In this document: piece by piece, positions 34,401-44,132 of the stretch
Numbering within the stretch: the stretch's first letter is position 1
Layout: each line of letters starts with the position of its first letter
Assembly (NCBI GenBank): GCA_002887195.1
Contig: PJAB01000005.1
Span: 1 to 64,000, forward strand
Length of the DNA stretch: 64,000 nucleotides
Direction of reading: 5' to 3'
Origin: Chrysochromulina parva
Lineage: Eukaryota; Haptophyta; Prymnesiales; Chrysochromulinaceae
Notes under the pieces: generated by a model
Databases searched by the model: none
The model's input: only the letters and a program-made list of their open reading frames with translations
What the model was told of the DNA's origin: nothing
Program-made: the position numbers and the translations under genes

Positions 34401-37400
34401 CGGTGGGCTTGCTTGGCTCCATCACGCTCTTCGATAACTCCGCCTTTAAAATTTCGGCTGCCGAGGCAACGCTCATGGATCCTATTCAGCGCCTGCACCT
34501 CGAACGGGCATATGAGGCTTTCTCGCGGAGCGAGAGCTCACACTGCGTGGCGTCGCACCGTGATATCGGCGTCTTTGTTGGCATAGATAAGCTCGACTTC
34601 GTTGACGTCTTGGCCTCACTTCCCGTGAGTGCTTTTGAAGTCACATCTAGCGGGCTGCCAATTGCTGCAGGTCGGGTGTCATACGTGCTTGGTTTGCAAG
34701 GGCCGTGCGTGGCGAACAACACCGCGTGTGCGTCGGCCTTGGTTGCCGTGCATTCTGCACTGTCCGCCTTGCAGCGACAGGAGTGCTCCGGAGCTCTCGC
34801 TTCGGGTCTGAACCTCATCCTCGTGCCAAGTGTGACGATCGCCTTCGCCCGAGCTGGCATGATCTCTCTGTCTGGCCGCTGTTTCACCTTCGACCAGCGA
34901 GCGGATGGCATGGGAAGGGGCGAGGCATGCTCGACCGTGCTCCTCGAAGATGCCGAGGTGCAAACGAGCGTGAGTGGGGCCATGGTTCGGCAGGATGGAC
35001 GTAGCGCAAGCCTCACGGCGCCCAATGGGCCTGCACAACTTGGTTTGTTCAATGCCGTAATGAGCGCGGCTTCGGTTGGCATCAACGGGCCAGGTTGGTA
35101 CGAGGCACATGGGACGGGCACCAAGCTCGGCGACCCCATAGAAATGCGCTCGTACAGTGCCGCTGTGGCTGGCCGAGGTTGTGTATCCGTCGGATCGCTC
35201 AAGGCCACCACAGGGCACACGGAGGGTGCGTCTGGACTCCCGGGGCTTTTGCGAGCTGCCCTTACACTCGGCACGAGGACGACGTTTCCAAACGCACAGC
35301 TCCGTGTAGTGAGCTCTCACGTGGCTGCAGTCCTGAGCCAAGCCGTGTGTTTGCCAGTGCAAGCTGGGCCCCTTTGTACTGAGGGGGTCGCTATGGTGAG
35401 TGCATTTGGTCTCACTGGAACGATTGCAAGCGCAGTCCTGGCTCGTCATGGCTCCGGAGCTGATGACAGGGCGTGGAACCGAATTTCATATCGACGCCGC
35501 GCATTTCCATGGCTTGGTGACTCTGGCGATAGATTTGGCAAGCAGCGTACTGTAGGAGCCGGTGCATCGGCTACATACACTGCGTGCTGGACGATAGACT
35601 CTGAGCGTACACCTCTGCCTCCCGTCGTCGCCGTTCTCGTCGTTGGTTCAACTAAGTGCGGCTCAGCCTTTGTGACAGCACGTGCCCCGAGCACGGTGGC
35701 CGTGCTGCTTCGTCAACACACGACGCGGGCGTCGCATGAGATCCGCGAGCTGGGGCTTGTGCTAGCGCTCGCTCAGAAGGTCTCACGCGAGCGACTGAGC
35801 TTGCTTGTTCTGAGTGGCTCGACCCACGGTGGAGCGGTGAGCTTGGCACGCGTCGTGCGGCTCGAGCTGACGGCGCTCACGGTGCGTAGCGTCGCTGCAT
35901 CGGAAGGTGCCAAGACACAAGCCGTCGCTCGTGCGTTGTTGCATATGGGCAATGCTGAGGCGGAGGTGTCGTGGAGCGGCGGCGGCACGCGGCTCGTGTC
36001 TCGTCTTCGGAAGAACGTCGCGCACAGCAGTGGCCGTCAAGATGCGATGAGGAGCAGCGGGTCGTATGTGATCACGGGCGGGCTCGGAGGGCTGGGAGTG
36101 CGAGCGGCTGGGCTGCTGTTGAAGCACGGCGCGCGGCGTGTGGTGCTCTCGTCGCGCAGCTGCAGGCTGAGCGCGGCGGCGGTGGGAGTGATGGCAGAAG
36201 CTTGCGTGGTGAGCTGCGACGCTGCATGCGGCGCCCAGATTCGAGCGTTGCTGCAGTACGAGCCGACGAGCGGCGTGTTGCACGCAGCAGGCGAGAACGC
36301 GACGGGGTTGGTGAGCGACGTGACGCTCGGCGGCATGATCCACGTCGGCGCCGCCAAAGCCGTCGGCGCGTGGCACTTGCACTGCGGCTCGGCATCGACG
36401 CCTCTGGAGTGCATGGTTTTCTTCTCGTCGGTGGGCTCCGGCCTTTCGAACGTTGGGCAAGCGAGCTACGCCGCAGCAAACGGCAGCCTTGACGGTCTCG
36501 CACTCTGTCGGCGGAAGATCGGAGTTGTGTCGCTCGCTGTGCAGTGGCCGATGGTTGGGGGCGCTGGAATGGGCGCTGCTGGGTACGCTCTGCTCGCATC
36601 GCGTAAGATGTCGATGGTGGGCATGTGCGGGATCTCGCTTGAAGAGTACGCAGCGTGCCTCGCGGCGCAGCTGAGCGTGTGCGATCGTGGGCTTGAGCGG
36701 AGCGTGCAGCTCGTGCATCGGTCCGAGGTGCGAGAGCTGCTGAGCGACCTGTCGGATGCGTCGGAGCGTCGCTTCGAAGAGCTCGCGGCGTACGAGCGCC
36801 GTAATGAGCGTGACCAGAGCTCTGCGTTGGCAGCGCCGGCATCGCGATCATCATTCGCAGAGAGTGTTGGCGCGCTGCCTGTGAGCGAGCGGCGGGCGCA
36901 TGCGGAAGCAGCCGTGTTGCGGCTTGTGGAAGCGCTGGTGCCGGGTGAGCGGGTGGCGCTGAGAGCGGAGTCACCGCTGATGGAGGTGGGTATCGACTCG
37001 CTGGCGGCGACGGAGCTTGCATCGCGGCTGCGCGCTCTGGCAGGAGTGCCTTTATCTGCGACGCTCATCTTTGAGCATCCAACGGCGCGAGCGGTGGCAG
37101 CTCACGTGCTTGATCAGCTGGGGGAGGCGCGTGCTACGTCTGTTGGCAGGGTGCCGAAGCTGGCGAGCGCTGGTGGTGTCGAGATCAGGGTTGTGAGCAG
37201 TTCTGGCCGTTGGCCCGGCGGATGCAGCAGTGAAGCGGCCTGCGCGCAGCTGACGAGTGCGCTGGGCGACGCGGTGGGCAGCGTCCCTGTCGCACGGTGG
37301 GTACTGTCTCTCGCAGTGGACGTCAAAGAGCTCACGAACGTGCAGGCTTCGTGCGTCCTTCATGGCGGCTTCCTCCAAGGCGCGCACCACTTCGACGAGC

Positions 37401-40400
37401 GAGCTTTTGAGATCTCGACGGAGGAGGCGTATGTGATGGATCCTCAGCAGCGTCTGCTGCTTGAGCATGGATACACCGCTCTGCACGGCGCTTGGCACCG
37501 TCGATCTTCTCTCTTGGGAGCCGAGTCTGGGGTCTTTCTCGGCATCGAGCGACCGGATTGGATCTTCGCTCAGCCACTCAAAGCTCGTGCTTCCACGTAT
37601 GCGATGACAGGTGACAATGTCTCTGTCGCGGCCGGACGGCTGTGCTTTGTCCTCGGGCTGCAGGGTCCGTGCTCGAGCATAGACACGGCATGCGCATCGG
37701 CACTGACGGCGGCGCACTGGGCTTCGTTCGCGGTCAAGGGAGGCGATTGCACCGATGCACTCGCGCTCGCGGTAAGCCTGAAGCTCGTCCCACATGGTAC
37801 GCTTGGCTCGGCCGCAGCAGGAATGCTTTCAGTGGACGGGCGTTGCAAGACGCTGGATGCGCGCGCCAATGGCTACGTTCGCTCCGAGGGCGTGGGTGCG
37901 CTCGTCATGCAGTGTGGCGGCGAAACAGGTTTCTTGTTCAGCGGCAGCGCGGTTCGAAGTGATGGGAGGTCCGCGAGTCTCACGGCGCCAAACGGCTCGG
38001 CGCAGCGTCTGTTGCTGCTTGCGGCCCTCGGCCGTTCGAATGCTTCCCTCGACGAGTGGAGTTATGTTGAAGCGCACGGAACCGGTACGGCGCTCGGGGA
38101 CCCGACGGAGGTAGGTGCCATAGCCGCGGTCCATGCGACGCGCCCCTTACCTTTCGTGGTAGGTGCGGTCAAGGCGAGTGTCGGACACGCCGAAGCGGCC
38201 GCGGGGCAGCTCGGTCTGCTACAGCTGCAGCAGGCTCTGCAGGGCGGTGCCGCTGGCAACGCTCAGTTGCGACAGCTCAATCCGCACGTGAGTGCTCACC
38301 TGCATGGCTCCGCTTCGCGCCACGTGCTGCCCGCACAGAGGGTAGCCACTCGTAGCGCCATGGGGGGCACGAGCTCCTTCGGCTACAGTGGGACGATCGC
38401 GCACGTTGTTCTTGTCCTTAGGTCCAGTTCGAAGCCTCTGCCTCGCCCGGCAAACGGGCTCCGATTCCGGCGGAGGTCGTTCTCGCTGTCTGGCGAAGCC
38501 CTGCCACCAGCGGACCCAAGCTGGAAGGCGCTTGTGCAGCCGTCGCTAGGGATCTGGGATGCACCTCTGATCTCTTCGGGCCTGACATCTGTCGGTGCTG
38601 TTCGTCTCGCCGCTCGCCTTCGCGCCTTGACCAATTACACCTTGTCACCTACTCTCGTCTTCGAATGTCCCACAGCACACGCCATCTCAGATCACCTCCA
38701 TCACCTCGGGGTCACGATGAGGGCCGATGTGCTGCTGGGAGTGGTAGACGATGTCCTGAACCGGCGACCGACGCCATCTCCGAGGGCATCTCCGAGGGCA
38801 TCTCCGGAGATGAGGGGGAGATCCGGACCCCTCACCCCATCCCCACCCGGCACCTCCATCTTGCATGCGATCCCCGATGACTTTGTGCTCCACGAGGAGC
38901 CCGAGGATGTAACCACCTTGCTGCTGCAGCGTCCCCTGCCAGCCTTGGGCCCTCACAACCCCCCCGGCCCATCCAGCCGACCCACTGGGCCCATCCAGAG
39001 CCCCTACCTCATCGATACTCTCAAGCACCCCAAGGAATATTGGTACGCCGTCCCCACCGACGTCGCGGCCGCCCAATGGTGGTTCAGAGCACATTGCAGC
39101 CTTCGAACGGTGGTCGCCTGTGATGAAACCGGGCGCTGGCGCTGGAATGGGCAGCGCAGCGAAGACGACCTGCCGCAGTTTGAGTCGCCTCGGCAGCTGG
39201 ACGACCTCTCGAATCTCGTCTATTTTTGCCACGGGGACAGGATGCTCCACTTGCACCACTTGCTCTTCGACGGGTTCGCCCTTCGCTTCCTTTCCGATCA
39301 AACGGGCACCTGGCACACGGCCGAAGCTGACCACCTAGTGTCGATGGAGTACCATCAGTACCGGACTGACGAGATGCTCGGCGACGTCTTTCGGGTGGTT
39401 TCGACGCCCCTTTTCCGAGCCGAAATGATCGCAGCCAATCGGGCATGCAATTGCTACAAGGCCGAGAGTCTCGTGGTCCCACCCGGCATGCCCGCACTCG
39501 TGAATCGGATCAGCAAGGAGAACAGAGTGCCGCTGGCCGAGGCCTTTTACGCAACGGTCATCGTGCTGACGCTCGAAGCTCTCGGTGTGCGGCTCGGGCC
39601 ATTCTTGCTTACGGACAACTGCCGCGACTCGAGCAACAGCAAGATCTTTGGGATGGTTCAACGGGAGTATGGTGCGATCTTCGAGCACGAGCCGGCCCTG
39701 CCGTTTGACGAGAATGTTCGGCGCGCTCTGAAGACCATGCAGTGCCTGGCACCCATCTATCGCCGTCTCTTTGCCGAGTATGCCTTTGGAGAATTCGGAG
39801 AGCTCTACGACGAGAATACGTACGATGGAGTGCAGCTCAACTTCCTCGGCTACGACGGAGTGGAGCGGCCAGACGGCGACATACTCGGGCCGTCGCCGAT
39901 CGGGGACCACCTCCCGTGGGAGAACTGCTATGAAACTGCCATGGAAGCTGCCATGGAGGAGGCGTCAGGACCCTTCGACTTCTCCTCCAACCTGTACTGC
40001 CACCTTCAAGGCGGGGAGCTCTCGGTCTGCGGGCGGGAAACCAGCGTCCTGTGGTTTGTGCAGACAGTGTGGCCCTTGCTCCTCGACCACGCCGAGCCCC
40101 CGCCATCCTCTGCCCCCCCGCCACCCTCTGAGGCTGGATCATCGTCTGAGTGGTTCGGTCCCCCGGCCTCATCCCCTCCGCCATCGCTGCCGCCGTCGCC
40201 GCCTCCGGCCTCGCCCGTCTCATCGCCCCGGCTATCCTCCGAGCCATCTTCCCTGCAGCCGGCTCTCGCATTGCCCGCGCGCGCGAGCCCAATGCCCACG
40301 ACGGCGCTCTCGAGGCCTGCTGCACGCCCTATCCGACCGTACGACGTCGCAGGCGTGTCACCCGAGCTTTCTCCGAGCCTGCTGGCTGCGTACCAAGCCG

Positions 40401-41740
40401 CCCATGTGCAGTCGAAAGCCTACGTGGCGAGCGCGCGGCCGAGCCTGAGCGATAACCGGAACATTGCTAACTTCTGCCTCCCGTTCAAGGAGGCATGCCA
40501 TCCAATCGTGGGCGCGGCGGCCGCGGCGGGAAGCTGCCACGTCATCGACGCCGATGGGCACCGGGTCATTGACCTCGCGGGTGGCTTCGGCGCGGTCGTC
40601 TACGGTCACAATCCACCATTCGTGAGGGATGCCGTGTTGGCCATGGTTCGCAACGACCAATGGGCCCTTGGTTGGGAGCATGGTGTGACCCGAAGGAATG
40701 CTGCAACGGTCTGCCGCCTCACCGGCATGGAGAGCTGTGTCTTCGTGACCACGGGCTCCGAGGCCACCACACTCGCCTACCGCCTCTGCCGGATCCACAC
40801 CGGGCGCTCGAAGGTAGTCGTCTTCGAGAACTCGTACCACGGCCACTTTGACGCCTTCCTCGGCTTTCCAGCCGACCCGAGCGCGCCGGGTTTGTGCTCG
40901 CCTGTGGCACCGGGCATCCCAGCCTCCTACACGCAGGATCTCATCGTCTTACCTTATGACACGGAGGCCTCGCTCGCGTACATCGACGAGCACGCCGCGA
41001 AGATTGCGGGAGTCTTTTGCGAGGCGGTGCAGAACCGCAATCCCGGCTTGGTTCCCAAGCCCTTCCTCGAAGCCCTGCGCCAGCTCACTGAGCGCCGGGG
41101 CATCGTCTTAGTGTTCGACGAGGTCGTCACAGGCTTCCGGGTCGCCGCGGGCGGGGTCCAGGAGAAACTTGGCATCCGCTGCGACCTCTCGTGCTATGGC
41201 AAGGCTCTTGGAGGGGGCTTTCCTGTGGGCTGCGTGGCCGGGCCTCGCAACATCTTGGCGCGGGTGAGCGGTGGCAACGAGCTTCGTGGCGGCGACGCCC
41301 ACGACGACGCGCGATCCTCGGTGCCCACGACGACCTATTTGGAGACGACCTATTTTGAGGGTACGTTTCATAAGCACCCACTTGCCATGGCTGCTGTGGG
41401 CGCCGTGCTGGATCACATCGTGGCTCACGGAGACGCGCTCTTCCCGGAGCTCGATCGCTTAGCGGAGCACCTAGCCTCGAGTCTCAATGCCTGGTGGGCT
41501 CAGCAGGGGCTCGCCCTGCGCATCGACCACTTCGGCTCGATGATTCGATTCCAGGTGCCCCCGCGGCTCAATCTCGTCTTCTTTCAGACTCTCCTCCAGA
41601 ATGGGGTCTACTGTTGGGAGGGGCGGACATGCTTCCTCACCACGGCGCACACGCAAGAGGATGTGGACGAGATCATCGCGGCGTGCAAACGGACGTCTCA
41701 CCAGCTAGCCGAGGAGGGAATCGCGATCCCAGCGAGCTGA
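13461..41740 (+). CDS. giant hybrid trans-AT-type PKS-NRPS megasynthase (three exons)
   Basis: Exons 13461-15834, 15901-26388 and 26475-41740 join in frame across two GT-AG introns. This gives about 9,375 residues from the first ATG (a second ATG is at 13503). Domain order: AL C-lobe remnant-ACP; KS1-ECH-ECH*-HMGS*-ACP; KS2-DH-ER-KR-ACP; KS3-ACP-AMT1; C-A-PCP; KS4-cMT-KR-ACP; KS5-KR-ACP; KS6-ACP; C-like-AMT2-stop. All six KSs keep the catalytic Cys and both His. Eight carrier domains keep the phosphopantetheine Ser. There is no AT (no GHSxG) and no TE, reductase or terminal cyclisation C. Known assembly-line logic predicts a mixed polyketide-peptide amine, with malonyl supplied by a separate acyltransferase. 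Six KSs share GTIAH or a variant where most bacterial KSs have GTNAH, which argues for an algal lineage rather than recent bacterial transfer. The product is unknown. The starter domain is truncated, and release is unexplained. Confidence 0.9.
13521..14070 (+). other. loading region: acyl-ligase C-lobe remnant and ACP1
   Basis: EVEEVLRLHPGVADLVAAL resembles the C-terminal lobe of AMP-binding ligases, but the large N-lobe with the ATP motifs is absent. It is followed by an ACP with GVDSL at about 13923. The 311 bp upstream cannot hold the missing 400 or so residues. Confidence 0.6.
14130..19020 (+). other. module 1: KS1-ECH-ECH*-HMGS-like*-ACP2
   Basis: KS1 spans about 14130-15480 with DTACSSS (Cys codon 14682), HGTGT and NLGH. 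A crotonase-fold ECH domain spans about 15915-16600 with both oxyanion-hole segments (FCAGAS, HGALVGGG). A second, degenerate ECH-like domain is at about 17050-17520 and lacks the Gly-rich loop. An HMG-CoA-synthase-like domain (about 17760-18690) has VEVYVPR, SKGIKSELM and HWDGRFAVAVC. Counting from SK and WDGR, its usual Glu is Gln (VGSQT) and the usual Cys position is Pro, with a Cys one residue earlier. ACP2 has GIDSL at about 18888. Confidence 0.75.
15835..15900 (+). other. intron 1 of the megasynthase, introner-like
   Basis: 66 bp, GT...CAG, phase 1. The 14 bases GTACGCTCGTCCGG at 15835-15848 (start of intron) are repeated perfectly at 15901-15914 (start of exon 2). The interior is GACCTCTGAT-type repeats and ends GGCCTCCCTCATCAG. 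Removing it links KS1 to the ECH domain in frame. Confidence 0.9.
19140..23890 (+). other. module 2: KS2-DH-ER-KR-ACP3 (fully reducing)
   Basis: KS2 has ETACSAS (Cys codon 19656). DH has HVVQGRIIFPG (HxxxGxxxxP) and HPADLDGALS, with Ser where Gln/His is usual. A structural half-KR (WGLARTARVE) precedes ER, which has GLNFRDVLNVLG and HAAAGGVGL for NADPH. KR has TGGTSGLG and the Lys/Ser/Tyr/Asn set ending NYASANACLD. ACP3 has GIDSL near 23758. A saturated two-carbon unit is predicted. Confidence 0.85.
23950..26960 (+). other. module 3: KS3-ACP4-aminotransferase 1
   Basis: KS3 has DTACSAA (Cys codon 24453). ACP4 has GIDSL near 25414. AMT1 is a class III PLP aminotransferase of the glutamate-1-semialdehyde type: TTGTEATTLAARLAR, SYHGHFDGF, IFDEVTTGLR (PLP-binding Asp) and GKALGAGFPVG (Schiff-base Lys). 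The intron at 26389 interrupts the Lys motif. KS-ACP-AMT ahead of a C domain is the mycosubtilin/iturin order for making a beta-amino acyl chain. Confidence 0.85.
26389..26474 (+). other. intron 2 of the megasynthase, introner-like
   Basis: 86 bp, GTAGCA...CATCAG, phase 1. Splicing restores GKALGA-G-FPVGA of the aminotransferase. The interior is five CTGATTGCC-type units and it ends GATTGCCTCCCTCATCAG, almost the same as intron 1. No clean direct duplication flanks it; CTCCGACC just inside the donor is inverted relative to GGTCGGAG just after the acceptor. Confidence 0.9.
27010..30140 (+). other. module 4: NRPS C-A-PCP
   Basis: The C domain has HHVAVDA (HHxxxDG with Ala for Gly). The A domain has FTSGSTGRPKGVM (A3), FDVSVYNIF (A4), NYYGPTE (A5), YRTGD (A7), GRMDFQVKLRGQRIELGEIE (A8) and TASDKIDRNKLP with the A10 Lys. 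It is therefore probably active. By motif counting the first pocket residues are Asp, Val and Tyr; I did not derive the full code. The PCP has GLNSL near 30014, Ser kept. Confidence 0.9.
30200..34200 (+). other. module 5: KS4-cMT-KR-ACP5
   Basis: KS4 has DTACSTA (Cys codon 30713). A half-KR (HAGLWGLARSARAEL) precedes a C-methyltransferase with EVGAGTGGTTSVLLP (SAM binding, about 32610). KR has TGGLGGLG and a shortened active-site segment with YAAAN. ACP5 has GMDSL near 34068. An alpha-methyl, beta-hydroxy unit is predicted. Confidence 0.85.
34260..37120 (+). other. module 6: KS5-KR-ACP6
   Basis: KS5 is the most divergent: MDPIQRL for MDPQQRL, NNTACAS around Cys codon 34727 and GLTGTIAS for GYSGTIAH; catalytic Cys, HGTGT and TTGH remain. 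KR has TGGLGGLG and FSSVGSGLSNVGQASYAAAN. ACP6 has GIDSL near 36990. Confidence 0.85.
37180..38710 (+). other. module 7: KS6-ACP7 (non-reducing)
   Basis: KS6 has DTACASA (Cys codon 37691), HGTGT and SVGH. ACP7 is weak: PLISSGLTSVGAV keeps Ser but has Thr in place of the usual Asp, so pantetheinylation should be tested. No reductive domain is present, so a beta-keto thioester would remain here. Confidence 0.75.
38990..41740 (+). other. terminal unit: divergent C-like domain and aminotransferase 2
   Basis: About 39000-40090 encodes a domain whose only strong signature is HHLLFDG (HHxxxDG at 39254), pointing to the condensation / CoA-dependent acyltransferase superfamily; the rest is unlike the C domain of module 4. 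A Pro/Ser linker (about 40090-40350) follows. Then comes a complete class III aminotransferase: TTGSEATTLAYRL, SYHGHFDAF, VFDEVVTGFR, GKALGGGFPVG. The protein ends 40 or so residues after it, at TGA 41738. No TE or reductase is present. Confidence 0.8.
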
Positions 41741-42041
41741 ACCCGCTGAGCGCTCGGACGCTCTTGATGAGCGAGCCACTTCTGTGAATAATACAACAGT
41801 TGAGAGGAACTTCGAACTAGAGAGAGAGAACAGCTTTGTGAGTCAGTTACGAGTATCCAAAGCAGCCTCGCGACACAGAGCGCGGGGAGTTTTACTGTTT
41901 TTGGGGGCTGAGTTAGAGATATAGATATAGAGAACGCGCACGCCGCGCAACCCCCTGCGCCCCACGCCGGAGCGCCACACCGGCACCGCACAGGCAGCAC
42001 ACAAAGACACAATGCAGGGACGCGCGGACGGGGAGTCACAG
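41741..42041. other. 3' flank of the megasynthase
   Basis: No gene is supported. A patch of AGAGAT/ATAGAT simple sequence lies at about 41915-41937. No clear polyadenylation hexamer was found close to the stop. Confidence 0.4.
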
Positions 42042-42163
42042 TGAAATTGAGTAGCACGTGCGAGCGAGTACTCAGTACTTGTGTTGACCGTGGGGTGCGG
42101 ACCCGTCCATTGAAACGGTGGAGCGTTGAGCCTGGAGCGTCGTTGGACTGCGACGAAACGGAC
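42042..42163 (+). repeat. dispersed repeat, copy C
   Basis: It aligns with copy A over its length: GAAATTGAGTAGC, GAGTACTCAGTACTTGTG, TTGACCGTGGGG, then CCGTCCATTGAAACGG, in which the stem is kept in changed form, and an end GAAACGGACCGACC. It lies about 270 bp upstream of the next start codon, in sense. Confidence 0.75.
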
Positions 42164-42433
42164 CGACCATTCATAGTCGTCTGATGGTGCGTCGCAATTA
42201 CTGGGTGTGCACAAAGCGGAAGGCTAGGAACCACCCTTCCGCTCGACAGCGACAAGCTCTAGCCACAGACCGCTCGTCGGTGCGCAGTGCTCTCGGCCAA
42301 TCGCCCGCTGCAAACTCCCTGGCAGCCTTTCCTCCTCCCCGGTCTGTAGCTGCGGCCGCTGAAACACAGCTCAACATCGTGCTCGTCCTCTTTCGGTTGC
42401 TCGCAGGTTCTGCGCGCGCCTGCGTTCGGAAAC

Positions 42434-43240
42434 ATGCCTGGCAGCGGCAAGGAGCCCGAGGTGGTGGAGCCTGCCCTCCGCAACGCACATCTTGCCTTCC
42501 GCGCGATCGCGCGCCAGCGCCTCAAGCGTCTGCAAGCCGCTGGTGTCGAGGCCGACGCCGCCTCATCGCAGCTGCTTGATGACTTGGTGGTGGAGCCGCA
42601 CCACCGGAACAGCATACCTCCGGCGGCTGCCACCGACGCCAGCAGCCTGAGCAGCAGCAGCAGCAGCAGCAGCCCATCTCTTCAGCACGTGGTCGCGAGC
42701 ACCGGGGCGAGCCCGGCGCACGCCGCCAAGATCCTGCAGCTACGGGACGAGATCAGCCGGCTGCGGAGGGAAGGCCACTCGACTGTGAGCCTGATCGAGC
42801 GGCTTAAGGAGCGGCTGCAAGAGGCGGGCGAGTTCTCAGCAAGTGCGGATGAGAACGGCGGCGCGTGGCGCTCGAGTAAGAAGCGACGCGTGGCGGACGA
42901 GGGGCCACTGGGCGATGGGCCCCCCGGCCAGCGCCTCCCAGACCAGCCAGTACACTGGGACTCGGCGACGCCGCCTCCGCCCCAACAGAGCGTGGGCCTC
43001 GGCGGTGCCCACCCGTCCCTGTGCCTGAGCGAGCCGACGCGCTTGCAGGCGCGCACCGACTACGCCTTCCCTCCGCAGCGCTGGGGATCTGTGCCCTCGT
43101 CGCCCCGCTCGTGTCCCGCGGACGCCAAGCGCCCGCTCGACGACGGCTTCTCGGAGAGCGTGACCTCGCTGCTGCAGCTGAAGAAGCTCAAGCTGCGCGC
43201 GAACGCGACCAGCGCCTCGAGCCCCACGCGCGACAGCTGA
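42434..43240 (+). CDS. hypothetical nuclear-type coiled-coil protein
   Basis: 268 residues, ATG at 42434. I do not recognise the family. A poly-Ser run (AGC codons near 42650) is followed by a charged helix of about 35 residues with heptad-like Leu/Ile (KILQLRDEISRLRREG, then LIERLKERLQEAG), probably a short coiled coil. A basic patch SSKKRR suits a nuclear import signal, and a second basic stretch with Leu (LLQLKKLKLRA) lies near the end. The remainder is Pro/Ser-rich and probably disordered. A DNA-associated or regulatory role would fit but nothing shows it. Codon use and GC match the neighbours. Confidence 0.5.
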   Translation: MPGSGKEPEVVEPALRNAHLAFRAIARQRLKRLQAAGVEADAASSQLLDDLVVEPHHRNSIPPAAATDASSLSSSSSSSSPSLQHVVASTGASPAHAAKILQLRDEISRLRREGHSTVSLIERLKERLQEAGEFSASADENGGAWRSSKKRRVADEGPLGDGPPGQRLPDQPVHWDSATPPPPQQSVGLGGAHPSLCLSEPTRLQARTDYAFPPQRWGSVPSSPRSCPADAKRPLDDGFSESVTSLLQLKKLKLRANATSASSPTRDS

Positions 43241-43844
43241 GCTGCACGCCCACGGGCGTGCCCCTTGTCGCGGCCGTGAGCGTGACGTCGCTCCCTCTCA
43301 GAGCCTTTGACACTCCAACGGCTCCGCTTCCCCCTTCAATGATGGCGCCCCTTCCGACCGCGTGATCTCGGCGCCTTCGCGTGAGGGGGGCTCAGGCGAC
43401 ACGTGTATCATTCTTCCCTCTCGCACATACTCGCACATAAGAGGCAACCTCTCCTCTCGCCCCTCCTCACCGTCGACAGTCGCGAGCGACACAGACTGGG
43501 GGCCGGCCGCGTCTTTATCGTGCTCGTGTATAGGATAAAATCAAAAATACCTTCGTAAGCCGCTAAATTCTATTTTAAATTGCACGTGGTCACGCCTGGA
43601 GGAGGCCACTGCACAGTGTGCGCGCACGCATTGAAGTTCCTACGACGCCGGCGCCAATCGACCGGTTAATATTGGGGATCGGGCAACGGGCACTGTCGAG
43701 CCTTTCACGACTTGAAACTCCAGGTTACCCGGTTTTTCGTTTTGTACGTATGGCGTGCGTATCCGTAAATATCGAGGACGTTTCATATATCCTTATCGAC
43801 CGAATAACAATAAGAGTCGATAAAAAGACACAGTGAATACCTCG
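43241..43844. other. intergenic region with an AT-rich patch
   Basis: 43525-43590 and 43735-43835 are clearly AT-richer than the surroundings. No gene, RNA fold or mobile element is recognisable. Confidence 0.4.
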
Positions 43845-43920
43845 GATTGACCGAGGGTGCGGAGCCGTCCTTTGAGACGGTGGTGTGGTGAGCGCGGGGG
43901 GTCTGACTGGCTGACTGACC
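43845..43920 (+). repeat. dispersed repeat, copy D
   Basis: GATTGACCGAGGGTGCGGAG, then CCGTCCTTTGAGACGGTGGT, GTGGTGAGCGCGGGG and CTGACTGGCTGACTGACC match copies A and B. The 5' part of copies A and C is missing. It lies 3' of the minus-strand gene at 44133. Confidence 0.75.
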
Positions 43921-44132
43921 TCGCGCCTGCCCACTTCGGCACGGACCGCTGGCGCCTGCTGAAAGGGGACGAGCGTCGACGTGAGCTGGAAGAGGGCCGC
44001 CCGGCGGGGGTTGTGCCGTGCATGTGTTGGAGGGATGTCGATGGACGTGAGAGGCAGACGAGTCCGCTCAGCAAGCCTTTGGGCAAGACCGCGGCGGGCG
44101 AGGCCGCTGTTCCTCGCTCTCCTTCTCGCTCT

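Noticed and set aside
13389..41740. Bacterial contamination or recent bacterial transfer of the PKS-NRPS.
   Set aside because: Two spliceosomal introns lie inside the gene, of the same family as introns in a flanking gene; GC and KS signatures are uniform, and neighbours are clearly eukaryotic.
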